The notes under the pieces were generated by a model. It was not told the DNA's origin and did not search any database. It saw nothing but the letters and a program-made list of their open reading frames with translations. A program made the position numbers and the translations under genes. A stretch of DNA of 32,651 nucleotides from CAZLMW01 sp964560875. Lineage in GTDB: Bacteria > Myxococcota_A > UBA9042. Below, piece by piece: positions 17,043-25,921 of this stretch. Every line of letters begins with the position of its first letter. Positions within the stretch are counted from its first letter, which is position 1. The stretch covers positions 1-32,651 of the forward strand of contig CAZLMW010000094.1 in the NCBI GenBank assembly GCA_964560875.1, read 5' to 3'.

Positions 17043-19815
17043 GTCGCTGGGCGGCGTCTTGTTCTTCTTCTTCTTCTTCTTCTTCTTGGTGGCTTTCTTA
17101 CGGCGCAGCCCACCAGCTGCGGGCGTTTGCGGCGCTGCCTCGGCTTGGGGAGCCGCTTGGACCGCAGCGTCCGCAGCATCCGCAGCTGCTTGAGGTGTCG
17201 GTGCTGCGTCGGTAACCGGGGCAGGAGCGGCTGGGGCAGGAGCGATTGGGGCAGGAGCGATTGGGGCAGGAGCGATTGGGGCAGGAGCGATTGGGGCAGG
17301 ANNNNNNNNNNNNNNNNNNNNNNNNNNNNNNNNNNNNNNNNNNNNNNNNNNNNNNNNNNNNNNNNNNNNNNNNNNNNNNNNNNNNNNNNNNNNNNNNNNN
17401 NGCGATTGGGGCCGACGCGGTCTCGCCGGATGCCAATTCGGTCGCTGGAACGGCTTTCTTCTTCTTTTTCTTCTTGGTGGCCTTCTTGCGGACAGGTGCC
17501 GTCGCGGCCGGGGCGGGGGGCGCTGCGGGTGCAGGCGTCGGATTCGCTTCCGGTGTCGCGGCGGCGCCACTGTCGGCCGCAGGCGTGGCCTTCTTCTTCT
17601 TCTTCTTCTTGCTGGCGCGCTTCCGAGTGGGCGCCGACGGGGCAGCGCCGCCACCCGCCGGGCCCTGTTTGGCTTGCACAGCGGGAGTAGCCGAGGCAGC
17701 TGCCGCCGGTGCCGCGGCTCCCGGTGCGACGGCCGCAGGAGCTGAAGTGGCCGGCTTTTCGAGCACCTCGGGGATCACCAGCGCGTCGGCGATGATCTCG
17801 GCCACGTCCTTGGTCACGACCGAGTCGATGTTCTTTTCGCGCAAGCCGTCCTTGACCATGGTCATGCACCACGGGCAGTTCGTCGCCACCACCTCGGGTT
17901 CGGTCTCCATCGCTTGCTTGATGCGCAGGTGATTGACGCGTCCGCCGATGGTCTCTTCCATGAACATCCGCGCCCCGCCGGCGCCACAGCACATGCCCAT
18001 CTTCTTGTTGCGCGCCATCTCCACGATGCTCACACCCGGAACGGCGTCGAGCACTTCGCGCGGCTCGTCGTAGACCTCGTTGTAGCGGCCCATGTAGCAG
18101 GAGTCGTGGTAGGTGATGCGCAGCCGCCCCGCCTCTTTGAGGCTGAGCCGATCTTCGTCGAGCAGCTTGCGGATGAGCTGCGTGTGGTGGATGACCTCGA
18201 ACTCGCCTCCGAGCTGCGGGTACTCGTTCTTGATCGTGTTGAAGCAGTGCGGGCAGGTCGCGATGACCTTGCGCACGTCAAACTCCTTCATCGTCTCGAT
18301 GTTGGCGCGCGCGCTGTCCTGGAACAGGTACTCGTGGCCCATGCGACGCGCCGGATCGCCCGAGCACTTCTCTTTGCGACCCATGATCGCGAAGTCGACT
18401 CCGGCGGTGTTGAGGATGGTCACAACCGCCTCGGTAACTTTCTGTGCCCGATCGTCGAGCGACCCGGCGCAGCCCACGAAGTACAGGTATTCGGGGTTGG
18501 GGTTGTCCTTGAGCGTCGGCACGTCAGCGCGTGACTTGGCCCATGCGTCGCGCTTGCTCGCGGCGATTCCCCAGGGGTTGGACTTGTTCTCCAGGTTTGT
18601 CAGCGTCGTTTTGAGCTCTTCGGGGAAGGAGTTGTGGTTCATGACGAGGTGACGACGCACGCCCACGATCTTGTCGACGTGTTCGATCATCACCGGGCAT
18701 TGCTCGGTGCAGCTACGGCATGTCGTACACGACCAGATCGCATCGGGGTTGAGCGCGGCGATCAGCGGTGGGAGCCCTTGGGTGTCCCCGACATCACCGC
18801 TCGTAGCGGTCGGGGCGAGAAGACGGTCCTTTTCGTCGTACAGGTGGGTCTGCAGGTCCTTGATGATGTACGCGGGGCTCAGCGGCTTGTCGGTGTTCCA
18901 AGCCGGGCAGTTGACCGTGCAGCGCCCGCACTCGGTGCAGGTGTACAGGTCCAGCATCTGTTTCCAGGACAGGTCTTCGACCTTGCCGATCCCGAGCCGC
19001 TCGCCCTTCTCGAGTTTGTCTTCGAGGTTGTCGATCGCCTCGAGCGCACCGCGCGGGTCCAGGTCGCTCAGGAAGACATTGGGCAGCGCCGTAATCACAT
19101 GGAAGTGTTTGGAAATCGGCAGCAGATTGAGCATCGTCAGGATGACGACCAGGTGGCTCCAATAGAAGAACTCGCCGGCCATTTGCAGCGTGTTGCCGTC
19201 GATGCCGCTGCCGTAGAAGAAACGAGCCAGGGCGGCGCCAACCGGGGCGTGCATGTGCAGCAGGTCGGCCTTCTGGTCGGGCGCTGCGAGCAGGGCGCGT
19301 CCGGCGAAGTGGCAGCCGTCGTAGAGCAGGTCGGACACCATCAGCCAGCCGATGAATCCGAGAATGAGCAGCGCTTCACCGCTGTAATGGATGCGAGCGG
19401 GCTTGGTGACGAGGCGCCTGTAGACGAACAGAGACACCGTCACGATGACGACCAGCTCAGTGATATCCTTGAAGAAATCGTACGGCGGCTGGAGCATCAT
19501 CAGCGGCTCGAAGCCGGGGATGAAGGCCTCGCCAAACAGCTGCATCGCGCGGATCTGGACCACCAGAAAGCCCCAGAACGTGAACGCGTGCAGGGCGCCC
19601 GCGTAGCCCTCCTTGAACATCTTTCGCTGGCCGATGCCGATGCGCAGCAAGCGGATTGCGCGGTCTTTGACGAGGTTCCAGCGCGTCTCGGGGCGTCCGG
19701 TCAGCATCAGGCGTGTGCGCACGAACATAAGGCGCGCGAAAATGCCGAGCCCGACCAGCAGTAAGACCGCGCAGGCGATGGCCCGATAGCCGTAGTCGAA
19801 TGCAGCACCTTCCAT
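17037..19815 (-). CDS. Membrane FeS oxidoreductase (EMO/DUF224 type) with poly-Lys tail; gap inside
   Basis: Predicted ETF:(mena)quinone oxidoreductase. Residues 1-245 form a NarI-like cytochrome b domain with several membrane helices and candidate heme-ligand His (H76, H169, H221, H239). Two 4Fe-4S motifs follow (Cys293/296/299/303 and Cys363/366/369/373). Then come two CCG (HdrD-type) modules: the first with Cys449, Cys484 and CPHC 521-524, the second with Cys573, CCG 609-611 and CPWC 647-650. After about residue 690 comes a long Ala/Pro-rich tail with three lysine blocks (KKKKKKK type). The 100-N gap lies in a 15-bp repeat coding for APIAP units. Removing the N's restores a single frame ending at TAG 17037-17039, so the gene is probably intact. 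GAGGAG inside the end of trmB serves the start, with 3 bp between the genes. The role with the acyl-CoA dehydrogenases is inferred. Confidence 0.9.
17220..17409. repeat. 15-bp tandem repeat interrupted by the assembly gap
   Basis: Units of GGCAGGAGCGATTGG: one variant (17220-17234), four exact copies (17235-17294), then GGCAGGA, the N's, and GCGATTGG. The two partial ends join into exactly one unit, so the missing sequence is probably a whole number of units. On the minus strand the array codes for Ala-Pro-Ile-Ala-Pro. Confidence 0.9.
17302..17401. other. Assembly gap of 100 N
   Basis: A run of exactly 100 N, a conventional placeholder for a gap of unknown length. It lies within the tail of the FeS oxidoreductase gene and artificially shifts the reading frame by one base. 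Confidence 0.98.
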
Positions 19816-19818
19816 GGT

Positions 19819-20667
19819 CTACTCCTCTGTCTCGTTCGGAATCTTGGCCGGTTCTTCGTGGCTCAGCTGACTCGTTGTGTCGCTCTGCGCGAGCAGGGGC
19901 AGGGTACCGCTCTGCGCGGGCAGAGGCAGGCGACCTGGGCCGCCTTCTTTGCGCGCGATGACGGCCCAGGTCGGCAGACCTCGGAGCCTGCAGCGGCGTT
20001 CGCGTTGCGTCTCTGGCAATCCCGCCCCGGGATCGGTCAGGCGCGTCACTGTCCAACCCTGCACGGTTCGCAGCTCGCCTTCCGCCCAGTCGGCGTAGCC
20101 CTGCACATCGGTCTTGACGAGCAGGACACCGCCGGGAGCGAGGAGCTTGTGGGCAAGCGCGGCGAAGCTGCGGCTCACCAGGCGTTTTTTCATGTGTTTC
20201 TTCTTCCACCATGGATCGGGAAAGAAGCAAAACAGGATGTCGACCGACTCGGGGGCGACCAGCTCATCGAGCATCGAACGCGCGTCGACGAGGGCAAGCA
20301 GGGCGTTGTTGACTCCCTTCTTCACCAGCCAGGCGTCGGCGTCTTCGCAGAACTTGCGGCGTACTTCGAACCCGAGATAGCGCGCATCTGGATTTGCGGC
20401 GCACCAGGCACCGGCAAATCGCGCGCGTTGAAAGCCGATCTCGATGGCGAGCGGGCGGGGATCGTCGCGATCGCACCACGCTCGCAGCGCTTCAACGTCG
20501 TCGTCTTCGAAGATCGGGTCGCGCACGAAGCGACCGTTGAGCTCGCTGCGGTGACCGTGCTTGCGACGTTCGGCGAGAGAGCCACCGACAAGCGAGGTGT
20601 CCTCAACGTCGCGTTTCGGGCGCGCGGATTCGGCGGAATCGGGGAGTTGGAACTGGCGCCGCGACAT
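19819..20667 (-). CDS. trmB: tRNA (guanine-N7-)-methyltransferase
   Basis: SAM-dependent enzyme that makes m7G46 in the variable loop of tRNAs. The 282-residue product has the SAM-binding IEIGF (75-79), LGFEVRRKF (98-106) and the family signature FPDPWWKKKHMKKR (149-162). It carries about 50 extra N-terminal residues and a C-terminal tail with a duplicated LPLPAQSGT/LPLLAQSDT segment; both additions are unusual for the family (about 210-240 residues). ATG 20667 has no strong ribosome binding site. The stop is only 3 bp before the FeS oxidoreductase start, so the two genes are probably one transcript although their functions are unrelated. Confidence 0.95.
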   Translation of the reverse strand: MSRRQFQLPDSAESARPKRDVEDTSLVGGSLAERRKHGHRSELNGRFVRDPIFEDDDVEALRAWCDRDDPRPLAIEIGFQRARFAGAWCAANPDARYLGFEVRRKFCEDADAWLVKKGVNNALLALVDARSMLDELVAPESVDILFCFFPDPWWKKKHMKKRLVSRSFAALAHKLLAPGGVLLVKTDVQGYADWAEGELRTVQGWTVTRLTDPGAGLPETQRERRCRLRGLPTWAVIARKEGGPGRLPLPAQSGTLPLLAQSDTTSQLSHEEPAKIPNETEE

Positions 20668-20752
20668 CGGGCCGGGAGCCTAACGCATTGCGTCATACGG
20701 GACAACGACGCGTCCGTCGGCAAAGCGCAGCACCAAGTGTCCGGATAGACGT

Positions 20753-20806
20753 TCGAGTACCAAATACTCGACATGGTGACGATAAATAAACTAATTACTC
20801 GACATG
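20753..20806. promoter_or_regulatory. Repeat-bearing AT-rich site upstream of trmB
   Basis: TCGAGTA-CCAAA-TACTCGA (20753-20771) is a perfect 7-bp inverted repeat. TACTCGACATG occurs at 20765-20775 and again at 20796-20806, 31 bp apart (about three helical turns), and an AT-rich stretch (GATAAATAAACTAATTA) lies between. This looks like a promoter/operator for the trmB-oxidoreductase transcript. No regulator can be named. Confidence 0.45.
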
Positions 20807-20836
20807 CTGTCGACTATTCGTGTCGAACGGCTTCAA

Positions 20837-22000
20837 TTACAGCTGCGCGTCGACGGCGGCTTTGTGGGCAGCTGCGAGCTGGCGACCCACAGCTTCGTGC
20901 GAGTAGCGGTCTTTGACGCTTGTCGCGATCGCTTCGAGGTCCAGACCGTGCTGTCCTTCAAGCACGCGCTGCATCGCGTCGGCGATACCCTCGTGATCGC
21001 AACCGTCGATGTACAAACCTTCGCCTTCACGCACCACCCGCGGGATTCCGCCCACCGACGTTGTAATCACCGGGCAACCCGACGCCATTGCCTCGATCAG
21101 CACGCAACCAAATGTCTCGATGATGCTGGTCAGCACGAATCCCGCCGCTTCGCGCATCAGGCTCGCGAGTTCGTGCTTTGCAACGAAGCCGACAAATCGC
21201 ACGGCTCCGGCCGGCGTGAGCTCCCGGGCCAACGATTCGTAGCGGCCGCGTCTGGGTCCATCACCGGCGATTGTCAGCGTGGCGTCCGGGCGACGGCGCA
21301 CCAGGATCGCGAAGCCGCGAATCAGATCTTCGACGCGTTTCTCTTCGGTCATGCCCGACGCGTGCAGCAGACCCGTCCGCGGACCGTGTCCGTAGACGAA
21401 TTGGGCGGTGTCGACGGTGTTGACGAGCGGTTGAACGTTGCAGTGGATGCGGTAGGCGCGCATGTGCTCGGCGGCGTCCGGGTGGATCGCCAGGACGCTG
21501 TGTGCGCGAGGCAGCGCGAACGAGAACGCGACGCGATCACGACGGGTCAACACGCCCCGCGCAAACCCGCTCCAATGCTGGGAAACGACAAAGGGAACCC
21601 GCATGGCGCCCGCCGCGATGGCGGCCCGCATCGCGGCGTGATCTTGCGCGTGCACGACATCGGGCAGGCCCCAATCGCCGACCACACGGGCGATCGCGGC
21701 GAGGGTGCCAACCGGCAGCAACAAGCCGCTCAGCCGCGGAATCGGCAGGTTCGGCAGCCGCGCCCGATACGTGACCACGCCGTCTTCGACATCGCGTCGC
21801 ATCGCCGTGGTCGCCGAGCGCGTCGGGCTCACGGACGTATGAAGCACAACGACGTCGTCGAACCGCGACACCGCCCGGGCGTGCTCGCGAACAAACTCGC
21901 CGTCGACGCCTGACCGTGGCTGATCTGCGGCCGGCGGATACCACTGGGGCAGCATCAAGACGCGGGTTCGCTCCGACTCATGCCCCGCTCGATCCGTCAT
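20837..22000 (-). CDS. Glycosyltransferase family 4
   Basis: GT-B fold, retaining glycosyltransferase of 387 residues that would move a sugar from a nucleotide donor to a glycan or lipid acceptor at the cytoplasmic face of the membrane. The N-terminus has the typical VLMLPQWYPP opening. The C-terminal half has HASGMTEEKRVEDLIRGF, LTIAGDGPRRGRYE and the EX7E motif ETFGCVLIE (Glu295 and Glu303), followed by AMASGCPVITTSVGGIPRVV. I chose ATG 22000 (MTDRAGHE) because the residues upstream of it in the open frame have no homology and lie in a divergent promoter region. The acceptor is unknown, and no polysaccharide cluster surrounds it. Confidence 0.93.
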   Translation of the reverse strand: MTDRAGHESERTRVLMLPQWYPPAADQPRSGVDGEFVREHARAVSRFDDVVVLHTSVSPTRSATTAMRRDVEDGVVTYRARLPNLPIPRLSGLLLPVGTLAAIARVVGDWGLPDVVHAQDHAAMRAAIAAGAMRVPFVVSQHWSGFARGVLTRRDRVAFSFALPRAHSVLAIHPDAAEHMRAYRIHCNVQPLVNTVDTAQFVYGHGPRTGLLHASGMTEEKRVEDLIRGFAILVRRRPDATLTIAGDGPRRGRYESLARELTPAGAVRFVGFVAKHELASLMREAAGFVLTSIIETFGCVLIEAMASGCPVITTSVGGIPRVVREGEGLYIDGCDHEGIADAMQRVLEGQHGLDLEAIATSVKDRYSHEAVGRQLAAAHKAAVDAQL

Positions 22001-22089
22001 CGCGCCGCTCTCTGTGCAATTCCCGCGCCGCCTGACTTGGCCGCGCGAGGCGCACAGGGTATGCAGCCGCAGGAGCCACGCAAAGCCCG

Positions 22090-23484
22090 ATGACCGACAC
22101 GCCCCCGAGCCCACCTGGAGACGACTCCGACCCCGACCGATCCGCTCAACGCGATCGCGTCGACGCGCACATCGAGCAGCAAAAGCCCAAAGTTCTGTTC
22201 GCAGTCGGGCTCGCCGGCGTGATGCTCCTGCTGTCCGTCACGCTCGCAAGCGTCACCGCGTACTACCTGATCTCCGGTGAAGAAGGTGCCGCCGTGCATA
22301 ACACGCTGCCGGCCGATTGCGCGTGGGTGCTCGAAACGCATGAAGGACTCGGCGCTGACATCTTGGCTCCGCTCGCCTGGCGCGTGGTGGGGTCGCTGAG
22401 CGCGCTTGGCGTTGATGTCGCCGCCCCCGCGACAAGGGTCGACCTGGTCCATCGGCTGCTTGGTACCGCAGGCTTTGAGCCTGCGGCGGGAATCGGTGTG
22501 TGCGGGCGCGGATCGGCCACCGCCGCGACGATCGGCTTTTCGAACCCTGATGCTGGCGCGGAAGCGGTGCAAGGTCTGCTGCGCGACATCGGTGGTTCCG
22601 CCGGCAAAGTCGTCTGGTCAGAGGAGGTCGGCGGCTTTCGCGACGGCCATATCCGTTCGGGCGCGAGCGTCCCGGCTGCCGTGCTCCAGTCCTCCGCGCG
22701 TTCGGTGCTCGTGACCCACCACAGCGCCGCCGCCAAGGAGCTGGCCGCGATCGTGCGCGCGACCAAGACCGCGCCGTTGCGCGCATACATCCCATTTCGC
22801 GAGGGCATCGAACGCGTCGGCGGCCACGTGCGCTTGTGGATCTCCGGCGGCCATCTGCGGACCCTAACCGCCGCGGCCGGACCATCCTGGAGGCCATTTC
22901 TCCGCGAACACGCGTCGTGGCTCGCCGCTTCGGCGCGACCAGAGAACAACGAGACCGTGTTCCACCTTCATATCGGCGCCGAACAACGCGGCGTCGGATG
23001 GTTGAAGTCGCGCCTCGATCCGATCGGGACCTTTGACGCTGCCGGTCGCCTGGACAAAGACGCCGAACAGGCGGTTGTGCTGCGCGTCAATCCGACCGCA
23101 TGGATCAGCGGCACGGAAGAGCTGGCCACCTGGCCACTCATCGCCATCGTTGAGCGCGCGCTGAAGAAGGCCACGGGCAAGACGCTTGCGGACATCGCGC
23201 CGACCTGGCGCGGCCATCTGCTGTATCAAAGCTCAGCGGACGGATGGCGCCTTGATATCGCGACAGGAACTGTGGCGTCCCCGACCGTAGAGCAATACGC
23301 CGATCCCCCGAGCCTCCTCGACAACGCGATTCAACCCGGCCATCAGCACGCCGCGACATTCGCTCAAGGATGCGGCTGGCTGCTGGCATCGGGCGCCCGC
23401 GCCCAGCTGCTTTGGTTTCACACCGGCCTCGTCGCAACCGCAAACGTTCCCGTCGCGGCGGTTGCGCCAAAAGCCCGCAATTGA
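22090..23484 (+). CDS. Single-span membrane protein, DUF3352-like
   Basis: Protein of 464 residues. A Pro/Asp-rich cytoplasmic N-terminus is followed by one transmembrane helix (about 35-62) and a large exported domain that opens with NTLPADCAWVLETHEG. That opening, and the later alternation of short strands with SSARSVLVTHH-type segments, recalls DUF3352-like proteins, whose function is unknown. The resemblance is by eye and weak. It is divergent from the glycosyltransferase gene across 89 bp. AGGAG lies 14 bases upstream of ATG 22090, rather far. The next gene starts 35 bp after its stop, so the three following genes may be co-transcribed. Confidence 0.75.
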   Translation: MTDTPPSPPGDDSDPDRSAQRDRVDAHIEQQKPKVLFAVGLAGVMLLLSVTLASVTAYYLISGEEGAAVHNTLPADCAWVLETHEGLGADILAPLAWRVVGSLSALGVDVAAPATRVDLVHRLLGTAGFEPAAGIGVCGRGSATAATIGFSNPDAGAEAVQGLLRDIGGSAGKVVWSEEVGGFRDGHIRSGASVPAAVLQSSARSVLVTHHSAAAKELAAIVRATKTAPLRAYIPFREGIERVGGHVRLWISGGHLRTLTAAAGPSWRPFLREHASWLAASARPENNETVFHLHIGAEQRGVGWLKSRLDPIGTFDAAGRLDKDAEQAVVLRVNPTAWISGTEELATWPLIAIVERALKKATGKTLADIAPTWRGHLLYQSSADGWRLDIATGTVASPTVEQYADPPSLLDNAIQPGHQHAATFAQGCGWLLASGARAQLLWFHTGLVATANVPVAAVAPKARN

Positions 23485-23519
23485 CAGCATCGCGCCCCGC
23501 TCGACCCGCGAACGCGCCC

Positions 23520-24389
23520 ATGCTCCTCAACTACGCGCCCATCCTTGACGTCTGCGAGCCCTTCCTGATCGCCCATCCGGGGATCCGGGACGCGCTCAAC
23601 ATCGCGCCCGCTGGCGTCGCGATCCCGCCCGAAAACATCCTCGACCCGCTCAAACAGCAGCATGTCGAGCTGTACAAACAGCTGCGCAATCTCGATCAGC
23701 TGACCTTCGGACCTTTCGGCATGCAGATGCCGTCGTGGGTCTTTTACGATTGCGCGGTCATCCCCGGTGCCTTTTTCGGCCTCGCGATGCGCGCGTCGAA
23801 GCTCGAACCGTGGGCGCTCGAGGCGCTGCGGCTCCCCGAGGGCTACACCGGCCTGGTCCCCGTGTCGCAATTCATCGCGATCCCGATGTTGGGTGGCTTT
23901 GAAAGCGGCGGCGCTTGCGGGCACTGGCTCATGTATTCGGCCGAGTCGATCAACCAGGTGTCGCCGGGAATGGCGCCGGCCGGTCTGCTCAAGCTCACGC
24001 TCGCCCTCGGCCTGCGGGTCTTCCCCGTGGCACGCCTCTACGGCACGACCCAGTGGCGTTCCCACAAACTCTCGACGTACGTGGATATGGGCCCGTTTGA
24101 GCTGGTCACGGCCTACACGCCGGCTCATTCGCTGCCACGCACGCTCAGTTTCCGGCTCGACGTCGAGGAAACCCACTTGCTGACCCTGCTTGCGGGACCG
24201 CGTACGAACCCCCACGCCCGACCGCCCAATGACTGGGTCGATCCCGACGACGTCGACGCCCTCGTCCAGCTGCAGATGGCGATCGAATCGGGCGAACGCG
24301 TGCAGGTCGTCGGCCCGCCCGTCCACTACGGCAGTCGCGTCCGTGTGCCCTTGCACCGCTGCACCGACGCGGGAGAAAGCCGGTCATGA
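23520..24389 (+). CDS. Conserved protein of unknown family, paralogue A
   Basis: Protein of 289 residues without signal peptide or transmembrane helix, probably cytoplasmic. I do not recognise the family. It is colinear with the next gene product. Shared blocks are LTFGPFGMQMPSWVFYDCA (61-79), PGAFFGL (82-88), GLVPVSQFIAIPM (111-123), GTTQW (175-179), TAYTPAHS (197-204) and WVDPDDVDAL (239-248). Invariant Trp, Tyr, Asp, Cys and His residues in these blocks suggest a binding or catalytic site. I chose ATG 23520 because the paralogue begins at the matching point; the open frame reaches further upstream into the preceding gene. Its stop overlaps the next start as ATGA, so the two proteins are probably made in equal amounts and may form a heteromer. 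Confidence 0.85.
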   Translation: MLLNYAPILDVCEPFLIAHPGIRDALNIAPAGVAIPPENILDPLKQQHVELYKQLRNLDQLTFGPFGMQMPSWVFYDCAVIPGAFFGLAMRASKLEPWALEALRLPEGYTGLVPVSQFIAIPMLGGFESGGACGHWLMYSAESINQVSPGMAPAGLLKLTLALGLRVFPVARLYGTTQWRSHKLSTYVDMGPFELVTAYTPAHSLPRTLSFRLDVEETHLLTLLAGPRTNPHARPPNDWVDPDDVDALVQLQMAIESGERVQVVGPPVHYGSRVRVPLHRCTDAGESRS

Positions 24390-25282
24390 CGCTGCCGTTC
24401 TCGATCCGCAACGCCCATATCCTCGACGAGCTCGTGCCGTACGTGGTTGCGACACCGCTTAATAGTGGGCTGCTCGATCTCGCGCCCTTTGGCCTCGATG
24501 TGGCGCCCGAACACCTCATCGATCCCACGCGCATGTCCTCACAGACATTCCTGACGCTGTTGCATCGGCTCGACGGACTGACGTTTGGCCCCGAAGGCAT
24601 GCCCATGCCGAAATGGGTATTTTACGACTGCGCTGAGCTTCCCGGCGCGATTTTCGGCCTGGGGCGTCCGGCGGCTTCGCTTTGGCCGAAGATGCGGCGC
24701 TTCTTCCAGGTTCCCGATGACTACGACGGCATCGTCCCGCTGTCGATGTACATCGCGATTCCCATGCAGCAGCCCGGTGTTTGGTTTGGCCACAACCTTG
24801 CGTCGCTCGCGCCGGTGATCCGCCGCGAAGACCTCGCTCACATCAACCTGCGCGGCCTTGGCAGCGTGACCAAGGGCTTGGCCTTGAAGTGTTTTGGCGC
24901 ACGATATTTCTGGGGCGCAACCCAATGGCTGAGCAAAGCGCTGTTCATCCACGTCAAATTCGGTCCGCTCGACCTTGCCACCGCCTACACGCCGGCCCAC
25001 TCGACGGCCGAGACGATCACCTACGGCTTCGCTGTCACAGATGCGAAGCTGCGTGCCGCGATGGGCGATGGGTCGACACAACTCACGCGCCCGGCAATCG
25101 ACTTCTGGGTCGACGGAGACGACGTCGCGGCCATGCACCAGCTGCAATCTCGCATCGAAAACGGCGAGCGATTCTGCGTCCCGGCCGCTCCCCGGCATGG
25201 CGAAACCGTGCAAGTGCCCATCGCGAAGCTGCCCGCTGATCGCGCCTCGCTGCCGGGGCTGGAACCTGTCGCCGCCGTGTGA
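24386..25282 (+). CDS. Conserved protein of unknown family, paralogue B
   Basis: Protein of 298 residues, paralogous to the product of the preceding gene along its whole length. Matching blocks are LTFGPEGMPMPKWVFYDCA (65-83), PGAIFGL (86-92), GIVPLSMYIAIPM (115-127), GATQW (177-181), TAYTPAHS (199-206) and WVDGDDVAAM (241-250). No signal peptide or transmembrane segment is seen. No known family or cofactor motif was recognised. Translational coupling through ATGA with paralogue A supports a joint function. Conservation of the motif blocks with divergence elsewhere suggests both copies are under selection. Confidence 0.87.
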   Translation: MTLPFSIRNAHILDELVPYVVATPLNSGLLDLAPFGLDVAPEHLIDPTRMSSQTFLTLLHRLDGLTFGPEGMPMPKWVFYDCAELPGAIFGLGRPAASLWPKMRRFFQVPDDYDGIVPLSMYIAIPMQQPGVWFGHNLASLAPVIRREDLAHINLRGLGSVTKGLALKCFGARYFWGATQWLSKALFIHVKFGPLDLATAYTPAHSTAETITYGFAVTDAKLRAAMGDGSTQLTRPAIDFWVDGDDVAAMHQLQSRIENGERFCVPAAPRHGETVQVPIAKLPADRASLPGLEPVAAV

Positions 25283-25594
25283 GTCGGGGCTGATCTGCGC
25301 CCGCTCAACACCGACATTCCAAGAGCGAGGCGCGGCCACCTTTCGCCCCTTGCGGGGGCCTGAACTGCGCCCTATGTTGCACACCCTCGCGGCCGCTATC
25401 CGCGGAACAACCGCGCGCCTTCATGGTTTGCAGTCGCCGGGTTTGCGATCGCAGCGTCCCGCCGACCGCAACAAACACGAACCGGCGAAAACAAACACGA
25501 ACCCGCGAAAACAAACACGAACCGGCGAAAACAAACACGAACCGGCGAAAACAAACACGAACCCACGAAAACAGCGGGTCAACAAGGAGACAAC
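25283..25594. other. Non-coding leader region upstream of trxA
   Basis: No gene was found in these 312 bp. The left part holds two similar segments, GGGGCTGATCTGCGCCC near 25287 and GGGGCCTGAACTGCGCCC near 25355, and a small GC hairpin at 25345-25359. The right part holds the five 20-bp tandem repeats. A strong AAGGAG lies 5 bases before the trxA ATG. Confidence 0.6.
25472..25571. repeat. Five tandem 20-bp repeats upstream of trxA
   Basis: Five units of CAAACACGAACCGGCGAAAA without spacers, at 25472, 25492, 25512, 25532 and 25552. Units 1, 3 and 4 are identical, unit 2 has CCCGCG and unit 5 CCCACG in place of CCGGCG. The period of 20 bp is close to two helical turns and is not a multiple of three, so the array is not a protein repeat. 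It ends 23 bp before the trxA start and probably lies in the leader or promoter. Confidence 0.95.
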
Positions 25595-25921
25595 ATGGCT
25601 GGCAACGTCATCGTCCTCAACGACAACAACTTCCAGAGCGAGGTCCTCGACAGCGACGTCCCGGTGCTCGTCGATTTCTGGGCCACGTGGTGCGGTCCGT
25701 GCCGCGCCGTCGCTCCTCTCGTTGAGCAGCTCGCCGACGACTACAACGGTCGCGCCAAGGTCGCCAAGCTCGACGTCGATTCGGCCCGTTCGGTCGCGCA
25801 GCAGTTCAACATCACGTCAATCCCCACGCTGATCGTCTTCAAGGGCGGGCAGGCTGTGGATCAAGTCATGGGCGCGCGTCCCAAGGCGCAGCTCGCCCAA
25901 CTGATCGATCGCAACCTGTAG
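25595..25921 (+). CDS. trxA: Thioredoxin
   Basis: Small cytoplasmic disulfide reductase of 108 residues, normal family length. The active site WCGPC is at 32-36, the buried Asp at 27 in VDFWA, and the cis-proline at 77 in SIPTL; no signal peptide is present. ATG 25595 follows AAGGAG by 5 bases. It would be reduced by thioredoxin reductase, which is not in this window. The array of 20-bp repeats directly upstream makes unusual regulation likely. Confidence 0.98.
   Translation: MAGNVIVLNDNNFQSEVLDSDVPVLVDFWATWCGPCRAVAPLVEQLADDYNGRAKVAKLDVDSARSVAQQFNITSIPTLIVFKGGQAVDQVMGARPKAQLAQLIDRNL

Noticed and set aside
17054..17092. Phase-variable TTC tract
   Set aside because: It codes for lysines in frame, and changes by trinucleotides would not switch the gene on or off.
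17037..17654. Separate small gene running through the N gap
   Set aside because: The frame upstream of the gap is a shadow. The part after the gap is the true C-terminus of the FeS oxidoreductase once the N's are removed.
25472..25571. CRISPR array
   Set aside because: The five 20-bp units are directly adjacent with no spacers, and no cas genes are present.
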